From contig JARKVD010000036.1 in NCBI GenBank assembly GCA_029851835.1, positions 19,030 to 83,029 on the forward strand: DNA of 64,000 nucleotides, given 5' to 3'. Source of the stretch: Clostridium sp. (GTDB lineage: Bacteria; Bacillota; Clostridia; Clostridiales; Clostridiaceae). This document shows, piece after piece, positions 27,215 to 37,725 of the stretch. The notes under the pieces were generated by a model, which was not told where the DNA came from, did not search any database, and saw only the letters and a list, made by a program, of their open reading frames with translations. Position 1 is the first letter of the stretch; every line of letters starts with the position of its first letter. Made by a program: the position numbers and the translations under genes.

Positions 27215-28635
27215 TGGATAGAATGAAGAGAACTCCAATTAAAGAACAGGAACCAAAGGTTCGAGCAACAAACTTTGAAGAGGTCTGTCTTGGATATACA
27301 GTGGATGAAGCTGTTGCAGAGGCATCAAGATGCTTAAACTGTAAGAATAAGCCATGCACAACTAAATGTCCAGTAGCTATTGATATTCCAGAGTTCATAA
27401 GCCACATTAAAGAACGCAACTTTGAAGAAGCTGCAAAGGCTTTAGATAAATACACTGCACTACCAGCGGTTTGTGGAAGAGTATGTCCACAAGAGCTTCA
27501 ATGCGAGAGTAAATGTGTCCTTGGTATAAAGGGTGACGCTGTTGCAATAGGTAAGCTTGAAAGATTTGTAGCTGATTGGGCTAGAGAGAACAATGTAGAC
27601 TTAACTAAAGAAATAGAGAAAAAAGGTAAAACTATTGCTGTTATAGGCTCAGGTCCTGCAGGAATTACTTGTGCAGGTGAGCTTGCAAAAATGGGATATG
27701 AAGTAACAATATTTGAAGCACTTCATGAGCCAGGTGGAGTTTTACAATATGGTATTCCGGAGTTTAGATTACCAAAGGATACTGTTGTTAGACATGAAAT
27801 AAATAATTTAAAGAAGCTTGGTGTAAAAATTGAAACTAACGTGGTTGTAGGCAAAACTGTAAAAATAGACGAACTAATGAATGAGGAAAATTTTGATGCT
27901 GTATTTATTGGTTCAGGAGCAGGACTTCCTAAATTCATGGGAATACCAGGAGAAAACTTAAATGGAGTATTCTCAGCTAATGAATTTTTAACAAGAAACA
28001 ACTTAATGAAAGCTTTCAAAAATGAATATATGACACCAATTAGACCAGGTAAATGTGTAGCCGTTGTTGGTGGTGGAAATGTTGCTATGGACGCTGTTAG
28101 AACTGCCTTAAGGCTTGGAGCAGAAGCTCATATAGTATACAGAAGAAGTGAAGCAGAACTTCCAGCTAGAGTTGAAGAAGTTCACCATGCAAAAGAAGAG
28201 GGCGTAATCTTTGATCTTCTTGTAAATCCAGTTGAAATCCTTGGAGATGAAAATGGATGGGTTAAAGGAATGAAGTGTGTAAGAATGGAGCTTGGAGAAC
28301 CAGATGAATCAGGAAGAAGAAGACCACAAGCAGTAAAAGGTTCAGAGTTTATAATTGATTGTGACACAGTAATTATGTCACTAGGAACATCACCAAACCC
28401 ATTAATACCAGCAACTACAGAAGGCTTAGACACAAATAAGCACAAGTGTATAATTGCAGAAGATGAAACAGGGTTAACTTCTAAGGAAGGTGTTTATGCA
28501 GGTGGAGATGCAGTTACAGGAGCTGCCACAGTTATATTAGCTATGGAAGCTGGCAAGAAAGCTGCAAAAGCTATCGATAAAAAGTTAAAGCAGAAGTTAT
28601 TGTCATATTCATTCCAAGGTGTGCTCAAAGAGTAA
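27214..28635 (+). CDS. nfnB: NADH-dependent reduced ferredoxin:NADP+ oxidoreductase subunit B
   Basis: NfnB (473 aa) resembles the small subunit of glutamate synthase. N-terminal cysteines CLNCKNKPCTTKCP and CGRVCPQELQCESKC bind two [4Fe-4S] clusters. FAD site AVIGSGPAGITCAGEL and a second dinucleotide site AVVGGGNVAMDAVRTAL follow. No glutamate synthase large subunit is nearby, and the pairing with NfnA settles the call. The last dozen residues (LLSYSFQGVLKE) look foreign: the DNA encoding them matches the dispersed repeat at 24066-24094. Confidence 0.9.
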   Translation: MDRMKRTPIKEQEPKVRATNFEEVCLGYTVDEAVAEASRCLNCKNKPCTTKCPVAIDIPEFISHIKERNFEEAAKALDKYTALPAVCGRVCPQELQCESKCVLGIKGDAVAIGKLERFVADWARENNVDLTKEIEKKGKTIAVIGSGPAGITCAGELAKMGYEVTIFEALHEPGGVLQYGIPEFRLPKDTVVRHEINNLKKLGVKIETNVVVGKTVKIDELMNEENFDAVFIGSGAGLPKFMGIPGENLNGVFSANEFLTRNNLMKAFKNEYMTPIRPGKCVAVVGGGNVAMDAVRTALRLGAEAHIVYRRSEAELPARVEEVHHAKEEGVIFDLLVNPVEILGDENGWVKGMKCVRMELGEPDESGRRRPQAVKGSEFIIDCDTVIMSLGTSPNPLIPATTEGLDTNKHKCIIAEDETGLTSKEGVYAGGDAVTGAATVILAMEAGKKAAKAIDKKLKQKLLSYSFQGVLKE

Positions 28636-28783
28636 ATTCGAGCAACTTCTGGACATTCTCTTATAGAAAGAGTTATCTTTTAAAGTTATGTAAAATCCTT
28701 TAAAAGGTGACTCTTTTATAGTATAAATATAGTAAAGGTAATCATTAGGTAATTAAATCAAGAATTTGGATGATCATTTTGGG
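28599..28783. repeat. Two fragments of the dispersed repeat around the nfnB end (A4)
   Basis: 28599-28652 shares CATTC-AAGG-GTG-TCAAAGAGTAA with 24070-24094. 28755-28783 shares AAATCAA-ATTTGGA--ATCA-TTTTGG with 182-209. The nfnB terminator lies between the two fragments. Confidence 0.55.
28669..28718 (+). terminator. Terminator after nfnB
   Basis: AGAGTTATCTTTTAAAG pairs with CTTTAAAAGGTGACTCT (two G-T pairs), followed by TTTTA. Confidence 0.75.
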
Positions 28784-28822
28784 AGAAGCGGAATATAGTA
28801 ATATGGGAAGGGAGGCACTAAT

Positions 28823-29236
28823 ATGTTGTTAGATAAGGTGAGAAAATTTTATGAAAGTGAATTTGATTTAAATTGTGCGGAAACAATTCTATATGCAGCC
28901 AATGAAGAATATAGGTTGAATTTAGCAAAGGAAACTTTTAAGACCATGTCAGCTTTTGGTGGTGGAATGGCAATAGAAGATACCTGTGGAGTTGCTACAG
29001 GAGCAATTTGTGTACTTGGTATAATGTTTACTAAGGAAAGAGCACATGAAAGCAAATATGTTAAAGAGCTTACAAAGGAGTTTATGGATAAATTCAAAGC
29101 TCAGTGCTCAACATTAAACTGTGCAACTTTAAAAGAAATTTATAGAAACGACGAGATTAGATGTATAAAGATTGTTGAAACAGGTGCTATAATTTTAGAT
29201 GAAATTATAACAAGAGAAATAAAAGTAAAAGAATAA
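28823..29236 (+). CDS. C_GCAxxG_C_C family protein
   Basis: The 137-aa protein matches a small family of redox-type cysteine proteins of unknown function. The family signature is visible as C-G-V-A-T-G-A-I-C, with further conserved cysteines before it (LNCAET) and after it (AQCSTLNC and IRCIKIV). Members often sit near redox enzymes, and here it follows nfnAB, but a terminator separates them. GGGAGGCACTAAT precedes ATG 28823. Function unknown. Confidence 0.8.
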   Translation: MLLDKVRKFYESEFDLNCAETILYAANEEYRLNLAKETFKTMSAFGGGMAIEDTCGVATGAICVLGIMFTKERAHESKYVKELTKEFMDKFKAQCSTLNCATLKEIYRNDEIRCIKIVETGAIILDEIITREIKVKE

Positions 29237-29344
29237 TATATACATGTTTTAAGAAGACTTATATAAGAAAATTTAAATTTATGTGAAATTATTTGAAAGT
29301 ATGCTTTAAATAGTCTTTAGAAGTGAATAATAATTAGATGAGAA

Positions 29345-29460
29345 ATTAAAAGTGAAAGATTAAATATGGAGGAAAGAATTGTACAGGAACTTTTTTAATA
29401 AATAAACTCCATAAGGAGTTTTCACCCAAATTACTTATTTTTCATTCTTAATCTTTCATT
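29345..29460. repeat. Inverted-repeat element C2
   Basis: AGTGAAAGATTAAA (29351-29364) is the approximate inverse of TTCATTCTTAATCTTTCATT (29441-29460). An AACTCC-ATAA-GGAGTT hairpin lies at 29404-29420. Same architecture as elements B1-B3. Confidence 0.55.
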
Positions 29461-29486
29461 CAATGAGCAAAAGAGGAGGTATATTA

Positions 29487-30374
29487 ATGGATTTTAAAGA
29501 AGCCATTGAAAAAGAGGGGAAAGTAATATTAACAGAAGTTAAAAACTTTGAGCTTTCCCATATTTTTGACTGTGGTCAGTGTTTTAGGTGGAATCAACAG
29601 CCAAATGGTAATTATATTGGAGTGGCATTTGGAAGAGTTATAGAAGTAGAAAAACAAGGTGATACTGTTACTATATATAATACTAATTTAAGTGATTTTA
29701 ATAAAATTTGGGTTAAGTATTTTGATTTAGAAAGAGACTATTCAGCTATAAAGGCAGAGTTTGAACAGGATGAACTCCTAAAAAAAGCTGTGGAATTTGG
29801 CTATGGAATAAGATTATTACAACAGGACCCTTTTGAAATGCTAATTTCATTTATAATTTCTGCTAATAATAGAATTCCAATGATTAAGAGAGCTATTGAA
29901 AATATAAGCAGAACTTATGGAAAAAAGCTTGAGTATAAAGATGAAACATATTATGCTTTCCCTACATTAAAGGAATTCCAAGAAGCTACTTTAGAGGAAG
30001 TTGAAGGATTAGGTGTAGGGTTTAGGGCAAAGTATATAGTTAAAGCCTTAGAGGATTTAGCAAATGGAACATACGATTTAACAGCTATAAGAATAAGTGA
30101 CGACGATGCATGTCATGAAGGGCTTAAGAACTTTAGCGGGGTTGGTCCAAAGGTTGCAGACTGTATTATGCTATTCTCCATGGGAAAATATTCTGCATTT
30201 CCAGTAGATGTATGGGTTAAGAGAGCTATGCAGTACTTTTATGTTGCGCCAGATGTATCTCTTCCTAAGATAAGACAGTTTGCAAGGGATAAGTTCGGAA
30301 ATCTATCAGGATTTGCGCAGCAATATCTGTTCTATTATGCAAGGGAAAATAATATAAAAATAGATGGAGATTAA
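29487..30374 (+). CDS. ogg: 8-oxoguanine DNA glycosylase/AP lyase, Ogg1-like
   Basis: The enzyme excises 8-oxoguanine opposite cytosine and nicks the abasic site. The 295-aa protein has an N-terminal OGG-type domain (FDCGQCFRW) and a helix-hairpin-helix GPD core. The catalytic lysine is K222 in GVGPK222VADC, and the conserved aspartate is D241 in FPVD241VWVKR. The 29463 ATG was passed over because AGAGGAGG at 29472-29479 serves the ATG at 29487. It follows repeat C2 with no clear promoter, and may be read through into the next gene. Confidence 0.93.
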   Translation: MDFKEAIEKEGKVILTEVKNFELSHIFDCGQCFRWNQQPNGNYIGVAFGRVIEVEKQGDTVTIYNTNLSDFNKIWVKYFDLERDYSAIKAEFEQDELLKKAVEFGYGIRLLQQDPFEMLISFIISANNRIPMIKRAIENISRTYGKKLEYKDETYYAFPTLKEFQEATLEEVEGLGVGFRAKYIVKALEDLANGTYDLTAIRISDDDACHEGLKNFSGVGPKVADCIMLFSMGKYSAFPVDVWVKRAMQYFYVAPDVSLPKIRQFARDKFGNLSGFAQQYLFYYARENNIKIDGD

Positions 30375-30418
30375 AATTTAAATCTTTGTGTTATCTTTTA
30401 ATGGGGGCTAAGAGTGAA

Positions 30419-31153
30419 ATGAAGGAAAAGGAAAAGATAAAAAAATATATTAAAAATGGATTTATTACAGTCTTAATTATATCGGTGATAGGCTTCGCTT
30501 ATTATGAATTTTCTAAGGAGTTTGCTATATTTAGAGATCCAGTAAAAATTAGAGACTTAATTCTTTCTTTTGGCAATTACAGCATTTTAGCCTTTATTAT
30601 ACTGCAAGTTCTTCAAGTTGTAATATTTTTTATACCAGGAGAAGTTGTTCAGATAGCGGGAGGATATATTTTTGGACCAATTATAGGGGGCATGGCTTCC
30701 TCCATAGGGATAATCTTAGGAAGTATAATAGGATATTTTATTGCAAAGGTTCTTGGGAAAAAGTACATAAATGGACTTATAGAAAGAAATAATTTGACTA
30801 AGCTTAAGAGAATATTAGATGCAGGAAGTAATAACATAGCTATTTTTATCATATATTTCATTCCAGGTATTCCTAAGGATATCCTTGTGTATGTGGCTGG
30901 AATTTCCAATGTGAGGCTTATTGATTTTATCATCTATTCATCCATGGGAAGGTTACCGTGGATAATAGCCTCAGCAGTGTTTGGCCATGGCATTAATGAA
31001 GGAAATTATGTTACTACAATAGGTATAGCACTTATATCTGGAACCTTATTCTTGATAGGAATTTTAAAAGGACATAATATAGTAGAATTTTTTCATGATT
31101 TCTTTAATGAAAAAGGATGTAAATCTTTGAAAAATAAAGGAAATGAAAGATAA
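30419..31153 (+). CDS. TVP38/TMEM64 family membrane protein
   Basis: This 244-aa protein (DedA-like superfamily) has five or six hydrophobic segments. The family core is VVIFFIPGEVVQIAGGYIFGPIIGG with a later FIPGIPKDILVYVAGIS and SSMGRLPWIIASAVFG. Bacterial relatives are proposed lipid or small-solute transporters, and the substrate is unknown. In-frame starts also exist at 30386 (TTG) and 30401 (ATG). I chose ATG 30419 because GGGGG at 30403-30407 lies upstream, but the choice is soft. It lies 44 bases after ogg. Confidence 0.85.
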   Translation: MKEKEKIKKYIKNGFITVLIISVIGFAYYEFSKEFAIFRDPVKIRDLILSFGNYSILAFIILQVLQVVIFFIPGEVVQIAGGYIFGPIIGGMASSIGIILGSIIGYFIAKVLGKKYINGLIERNNLTKLKRILDAGSNNIAIFIIYFIPGIPKDILVYVAGISNVRLIDFIIYSSMGRLPWIIASAVFGHGINEGNYVTTIGIALISGTLFLIGILKGHNIVEFFHDFFNEKGCKSLKNKGNER

Positions 31154-31199
31154 CTCTTAAAAATGAAATGCTTTTGATATATTACATAAAATAGAAGAT

Positions 31200-31228
31200 T
31201 TGATAATGTTATGATAATTCTTTATCAT
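31200..31228 (+). promoter_or_regulatory. Predicted sigma-A promoter of groES-groEL
   Basis: TTGATA at 31200-31205 and TATCAT at 31223-31228 have a 17-base spacer. The CIRCE element begins 12 bp beyond the -10 box, the usual arrangement. Confidence 0.75.
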
Positions 31229-31240
31229 TAATTATAGAGG

Positions 31241-31267
31241 TTAGCACTCGGTAAGTGTGAGTGCTAA
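31241..31267. promoter_or_regulatory. CIRCE element (HrcA operator)
   Basis: Perfect TTAGCACTC-N9-GAGTGCTAA. HrcA bound here would block groESL transcription outside heat stress. hrcA itself is not in the window. Confidence 0.98.
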
Positions 31268-31321
31268 CAAAATGTAAAACAAGAAATAATATATATTACA
31301 TTAAATTTAGGAGGGTTTTAT

Positions 31322-33237
<1,916 letters not shown>

Positions 33238-33261
33238 TTTAATTAAAGATTAAAAATTGTT

Positions 33262-33334
33262 GAGGAAATCCCTTTGGGGATTCCTCGCAATGAGAAAAAT
33301 GGTTTAAAAGCTTTGCTTTTAAACCATTTTTTAT
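33262..33334 (+). terminator. Tandem hairpins and terminator after groEL
   Basis: GAGGAAATCCC/GGGATTCCTC at 33262-33286 is followed by the strong stem AAAATGGTTTAAAAGC / GCTTTTAAACCATTTT at 33296-33330 with a T tract. Confidence 0.88.
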
Positions 33335-33721
33335 ATTTCATACTAGGGTATATTTTTATTAATTTGTTATTTTCTATGATATATTCTGGTGGATAGTTCT
33401 TTGATTCAAAGGAATAGTAGTCTCCATATCTATATCTAACTACAACTATTTTTGATAAAAAACACTATGCGATAAATGTACACTGAGAGTTAATTGCTTA
33501 TTAGGATAAAGTAAATGATTTATTGCTTCATGCCGATGAAAGCTTAACGATAACCTAATTGTGGTTAAAATATAAAATATTAGTGAAGAGTGGATAAAAG
33601 TAAATAAATTATGTAATAAAGTTCAATAAAATTAGCAAAATTATCTAGAAATTTTACATAAAACATGGTATTATTATTTTTGTAATAGTATGCTAATGTA
33701 AAATTAAAAGCAATGTGTAAC
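33335..33721. other. Gene-poor AT-rich interval
   Basis: No convincing gene. On the minus strand 33243-33464 is open for about 73 codons and reads somewhat protein-like (tyrosine-rich), but has no usable start codon or ribosome site and runs through the groEL terminator. It could be a decayed fragment or chance. I could not place a confident promoter for the pilus leader, though it must lie at the right-hand end of this interval. Confidence 0.4.
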
Positions 33722-33811
33722 AAAATTTGTAAGAATTAATGATGCTATGAAGAAATTTCAGTAATTGGGTACCTTGGAATTTTGGAGTTGATGGTACAAC
33801 CGGCTAAATTC
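33722..33811 (+). ncRNA. Class II cyclic di-GMP riboswitch
   Basis: The order of conserved pieces follows the Clostridium class II aptamer: AATGATG (33738-33744), AATTGGG (33763-33769), a GTACC/GGTAC stem (33769-33773 with 33793-33797), then ACAACCGGC (33796-33804). A short P1 can form between AATTTG (33724-33729) and TAAATT (33805-33810). The 3' half of P1 is also the 5' arm of the following terminator, so ligand binding should prevent termination. It heads the type IV pilus genes, which are known cyclic di-GMP targets in other clostridia. Confidence 0.82.
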
Positions 33812-33832
33812 TCGAATTTAGTCGTTTTTTTT
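33802..33832 (+). terminator. Riboswitch-controlled terminator before pilD
   Basis: GGCTAAATT pairs with AATTTAGTC around CTCG, followed by eight T. It overlaps the last ten bases of the cyclic di-GMP aptamer, implying mutually exclusive folding. Confidence 0.88.
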
Positions 33833-33884
33833 ATACCAATTTTGATACATTTTATTGAAAATATTCAAAAAAGAGGAAGAGGAT

Positions 33885-34631
33885 ATGGGAGTAATTATAT
33901 TTATATATGGTATAGTAATAGGAAGTTTTTTAAATGTTTGCATATATAGAATACCCAATGAAGAATCAATAGTCCTTCCGCCATCTAGTTGCGGAAGCTG
34001 TAATCATAGACTTGGATGGATGGATTTAGTTCCGGTATTAAGTTATCTATGTCTTAAAGGAAAATGCAGATACTGTGGGAAAAAGATTTCTTTAAGATAT
34101 CCAGGTGTAGAGCTACTGACAGGACTTCTTTTGGTTGGGATATATTTTAGATATGGACTGACTCTTGATTTCTTTAAATATGGGATTTTAACGTTATTTC
34201 TAATAGTGATAGCTCTTATAGATTATGATACAACGGATGTTTATTCATGTATCGTTTATCCTGGAATTGCTGTGGGAATAATATTCGCAATGTTAGAAAG
34301 AGTCATGTATTCAGGGAGTTTAGGCAACTACATTATAGGAGCGGCTATAGGCTTTGTGATAATTGGGGGAATTTACCTTTTAACGGGAGGCTTTGGTGCT
34401 GGAGATATTGAAATTGCAGTTCTGTGTGGAGTATTTCTAGGCTGGAAGCTTGAAATATACTTTATTCTGATAGCCTTTATCATAGGTGGGGTCATGGGAA
34501 TTACATTGATTCTCGCTAAGAAAAAATCAAAAACAGATTATATGCCTTTAGGGCCAAGCTTAGCCATTGGAGCTTATATAGCTTTATTAATGGGAGAAAC
34601 ACTGATAATGAGATTATTAGGATTAAGTTAG
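33885..34631 (+). CDS. pilD: Prepilin peptidase PilD
   Basis: PilD (248 aa) cleaves type IV prepilins after the conserved glycine and methylates the new N-terminus. Visible are GSFLNVCIYRIP, the paired CxxC zinc motifs (SCGSCNHRLG, CRYCGKK), and the two catalytic aspartates in LIDYDT and GAGDIE, within an eight-helix membrane protein. The TTG at 33855 is rejected in favour of ATG 33885, which follows GAGGAAGAGG. First gene after the cyclic di-GMP riboswitch. Confidence 0.95.
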   Translation: MGVIIFIYGIVIGSFLNVCIYRIPNEESIVLPPSSCGSCNHRLGWMDLVPVLSYLCLKGKCRYCGKKISLRYPGVELLTGLLLVGIYFRYGLTLDFFKYGILTLFLIVIALIDYDTTDVYSCIVYPGIAVGIIFAMLERVMYSGSLGNYIIGAAIGFVIIGGIYLLTGGFGAGDIEIAVLCGVFLGWKLEIYFILIAFIIGGVMGITLILAKKKSKTDYMPLGPSLAIGAYIALLMGETLIMRLLGLS

Positions 34632-34670
34632 ACATTAAAGGTTTAAATAAGAGCCAATGGAGGGAATGAA

Positions 34671-36359
34671 ATGCCTAGAAATAACATTAGATTAGGTGAT
34701 TTATTAGTTAAAGCAAATAAAATAACCAGAGCTCAGCTAAATGAGATATTGGAGCTTCAAAAGGTTAAAAAGAAAAAAATTGGTGAGCTTATTGTAGCAG
34801 AAGGTATTCTGTCAGAGATAGAGATAATAGAGGTTCTTAAGGAACAGTTAGGAATCGATATGGTAACCTTAAGCTCCATTGATATTGATGGAAGAGCGGT
34901 AAGTTTAGTCAGTGAAGCCTTATGCAAGAAATATGGTATATTTCCATTTTATCTGGAAGACACAATTATTAAGGTGGCAGTATTAGATCCACTTAATATT
35001 TTTGCTATAGATGACGTAGAAATAAACACAGGCCGCAGAGTTATTCCTTATATTGCAACCAAGGAAGAAATTAGAAATGCAACAGATAGATATTACTCTG
35101 GAAGAAGTGTTGAAAATGCTATAAATGAGATTAATAAGACTGTAGCAGTAACCAGCATTAAGGCTGAAGATATTGACAAGATGGATGATGTTAAGAATGC
35201 TCCAACTGTAAAACTGGTAGATTCTCTTCTTAAAAATGCAGTTGAGCAAAGAGCTTCAGATATTCACATTGAACCTTATGAAAAGTTCATAAGAGTGCGT
35301 TTTAGAGTGGATGGAGTGTTAAAGGAAATTTCAACTCTAAGCATAGACGTTTTATCAGGGATAGTTACAAGAATTAAAATTCTTGCTGATCTTAATATAG
35401 CTGAGAGAAGAGTTCCACAGGATGGAAGAATTGTTACTAATATAAATAATAAAAATGTGGACATGCGTGTATCTATCCTTCCTCTCATAACTGGTGAAAA
35501 GGTGGTTATAAGGATACTTGATAGAAGTAATTACAAGGTTGGAAGAGAAAGACTTGGAATGAGCAAAGAGGATTTAGGAAAACTGGATGATATTATTTCA
35601 GCTCCTCATGGAATCATTCTTGTAACAGGTCCAACTGGAAGTGGTAAATCCACAACTCTTTACACAGTTTTAAGTGAACTAAATGATAATGAAAAGAATA
35701 TCGTAACTGTTGAAGATCCAGTAGAGTATTCCTTAGAAGGAATAAATCAAATTAACGTAAATAGTAAAGTGGGACTAACTTTTGCTAGTGGTCTTCGTTC
35801 AATATTAAGACAAGACCCTGACATAGTAATGATAGGAGAGATGAGGGATAGTGAAACTGCTGAAATAGGAATCAGGGCAGCTATCACTGGTCACTTAGTT
35901 TTAAGTACACTTCACACTAATGATGCTCCATCTTCAGTGGTAAGACTTGTGGATATGGGAATAGAACCATTTATGGTTGCAACAGCCTTAAAGGGTGTTA
36001 TAGCACAAAGGCTTGTTAGAAGAATATGTCCTCATTGTAAAGAGGGAATTCCTGCAGATGTGGCAGAAAAAAGACTTCTTGGAATAAATGCAAATGAGCA
36101 GGCAATGCATTTTAAAGGAAAAGGCTGTGCAGCATGTAATCATACAGGGTATGCAGGAAGAATGGGTGTTTATGAAATAATGAACATCGATAGAGAGATA
36201 AAAGATTTAATACTAAAAACAAGTAACTCAGATGAGATAAAGGACTTAGCAATTAAAAAGGGTATGAAGACCTTAGCTATGAGTGCTAAAGAATTAGTGT
36301 TAAACGGACAAACTACTATAGAAGAAATGATGAAGATAATCTTCGCAGACAATTTGTAA
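34671..36359 (+). CDS. pilB: Type IV pilus assembly ATPase PilB
   Basis: PilB (562 aa) is the hexameric extension motor. It has an N-terminal MshEN-type domain (RLGDLLVKANKITRAQLNEIL...), which in some PilB/MshE proteins binds cyclic di-GMP, then Walker A G320PTGSGKST, Asp-box and Walker B (DPDIVMIGEMRD), HLVLSTLHTNDA, and the C-terminal zinc motif CPHC...CAAC. Its possible direct sensing of cyclic di-GMP would add to riboswitch control; that is inference. GGAGGGAATGAA precedes ATG 34671. Confidence 0.97.
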   Translation: MPRNNIRLGDLLVKANKITRAQLNEILELQKVKKKKIGELIVAEGILSEIEIIEVLKEQLGIDMVTLSSIDIDGRAVSLVSEALCKKYGIFPFYLEDTIIKVAVLDPLNIFAIDDVEINTGRRVIPYIATKEEIRNATDRYYSGRSVENAINEINKTVAVTSIKAEDIDKMDDVKNAPTVKLVDSLLKNAVEQRASDIHIEPYEKFIRVRFRVDGVLKEISTLSIDVLSGIVTRIKILADLNIAERRVPQDGRIVTNINNKNVDMRVSILPLITGEKVVIRILDRSNYKVGRERLGMSKEDLGKLDDIISAPHGIILVTGPTGSGKSTTLYTVLSELNDNEKNIVTVEDPVEYSLEGINQINVNSKVGLTFASGLRSILRQDPDIVMIGEMRDSETAEIGIRAAITGHLVLSTLHTNDAPSSVVRLVDMGIEPFMVATALKGVIAQRLVRRICPHCKEGIPADVAEKRLLGINANEQAMHFKGKGCAACNHTGYAGRMGVYEIMNIDREIKDLILKTSNSDEIKDLAIKKGMKTLAMSAKELVLNGQTTIEEMMKIIFADNL

Positions 36360-36375
36360 AGGGGGAGGATAGTCT

Positions 36376-37581
36376 ATGGCAGAGTTTAGATATAAAGCCA
36401 TAAACCCTAAGGGTGAAATCATTAAAGGAATCCATAAAGCTAAAACAAGAGATGAAGTACTAGGCGTTATAACTGCTAATGGATATTCACCACTTGCAAT
36501 AGAAGAAGTGACAGGAAGTAAGGAGATTGTCCTTGGAACTAAAAAAATAAATACAAAGGATATATCAATCTTCTGCAGGCAGCTTGCAACAATGCTTGAA
36601 GCTGGAGTTTCAATAACTTATTCCATTGGGATTTTAGCAGAGCAGATTCCCAACAAGAAATTAAAAAATATCCTAACAAAGGTTAATGAAGATATAAGAA
36701 AAGGTGAAGAGCTTTCAACGGCAATGGCAAAGTATGAGGATGAATTTCCAAAACTTTTAATCAGCATGGTTCAAGTTGGAGAAAGCAGTGGAACCTTAGA
36801 TTCAATAATGAATAGAATGGCAGTTTATTATGAAAACCAAACAAAGATGAATGGGAAAATAAAGAATGCTATGATATACCCAATAATTCTAGGAATTGTA
36901 ACAGTGGCAATTGTAAGTTTCATATTAATTTACTTAATGCCAATGTTCGTTGATATGTTTGAATCATCTGAAGCAGCTTTACCAGCTGTTACGCAAGCTA
37001 TTCTTGTATTATCAGAGTTCCTCAAGAATAACTTCTTTGCAATCTTTGGAGTAATAGCAATAGCAGTTATAGCCTTAAGATATTACATAACCAGAGTTGA
37101 CGCAGGAATTTACATGTATAGTATCTTCCAGTTAAAATACTCACCATTTAAGGACTTGAATGGGAAAACAATAGTATCAAGATTTGCAAGAGGACTATCC
37201 ACGGTACTTGGAGCAGGGTTATCCTTAACCAGCTCATTAGATATAATCGCTGGAGTAGTTGGAAACAACTTTGCACAAGCAAAGCTGAAAACCGTTAAAG
37301 AAAAAATGCTTATTGGTGAATCCTTATCAGAAACCATAAAAGAAGCTGATATATTTCCACCAATGCTTGCATCAATGATAAAAATTGGTGAAGAATCAGG
37401 AGACATGGATGGAATTCTTGAAAAAACAGCAAACTTCTACGACGAAGAGCTGGAAAGAGCCATCGCAAATTTCACAGCAATCCTAGAGCCAATCATGATT
37501 GTAATCATGGGAGTAATCGTTGGATTCTTAGTAATCGCAATATTATCACCAATGTTTGGAATGTATGAAACAATGATGTAA
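36376..37581 (+). CDS. pilC: Type IV pilus inner-membrane platform PilC
   Basis: PilC (401 aa, GspF family) is the membrane platform turned by PilB. Two homologous GspF domains are visible (FCRQLATMLEAGVSI... and FARGLSTVLGAGLSLTSSL...), each followed by GESLS-type segments and hydrophobic helices (near residues 166-195, 215-235 and 370-395). AAAGGGGGAGG precedes ATG 36376, 16 bases after pilB. Repeat A5 follows at once. Confidence 0.96.
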   Translation: MAEFRYKAINPKGEIIKGIHKAKTRDEVLGVITANGYSPLAIEEVTGSKEIVLGTKKINTKDISIFCRQLATMLEAGVSITYSIGILAEQIPNKKLKNILTKVNEDIRKGEELSTAMAKYEDEFPKLLISMVQVGESSGTLDSIMNRMAVYYENQTKMNGKIKNAMIYPIILGIVTVAIVSFILIYLMPMFVDMFESSEAALPAVTQAILVLSEFLKNNFFAIFGVIAIAVIALRYYITRVDAGIYMYSIFQLKYSPFKDLNGKTIVSRFARGLSTVLGAGLSLTSSLDIIAGVVGNNFAQAKLKTVKEKMLIGESLSETIKEADIFPPMLASMIKIGEESGDMDGILEKTANFYDEELERAIANFTAILEPIMIVIMGVIVGFLVIAILSPMFGMYETMM

Positions 37582-37586
37582 ACGAA

Positions 37587-37661
37587 AAGGAAACTCCTTC
37601 TCATATACGTTCGAAGGAGTAAGTTCGAAGGACTAAATCAAAGATTTAGATTCTCACTTAA
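37587..37661. repeat. Dispersed hairpin repeat between pilC and pilA (A5)
   Basis: GGAAACTCCTTC/GAAGGAGT hairpin at about 37589-37620 followed by CTAAATCAAAGATTTAG at 37633-37649. It may act as a weak terminator or mRNA stability element separating the assembly genes from the pilin gene. Confidence 0.75.
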
Positions 37662-37725
37662 CTGGTCTTTACGGGAAACCGTTTAGGATAAATAAAAAAT
37701 TAGAATACATAGGGGGTCTTTTAAA

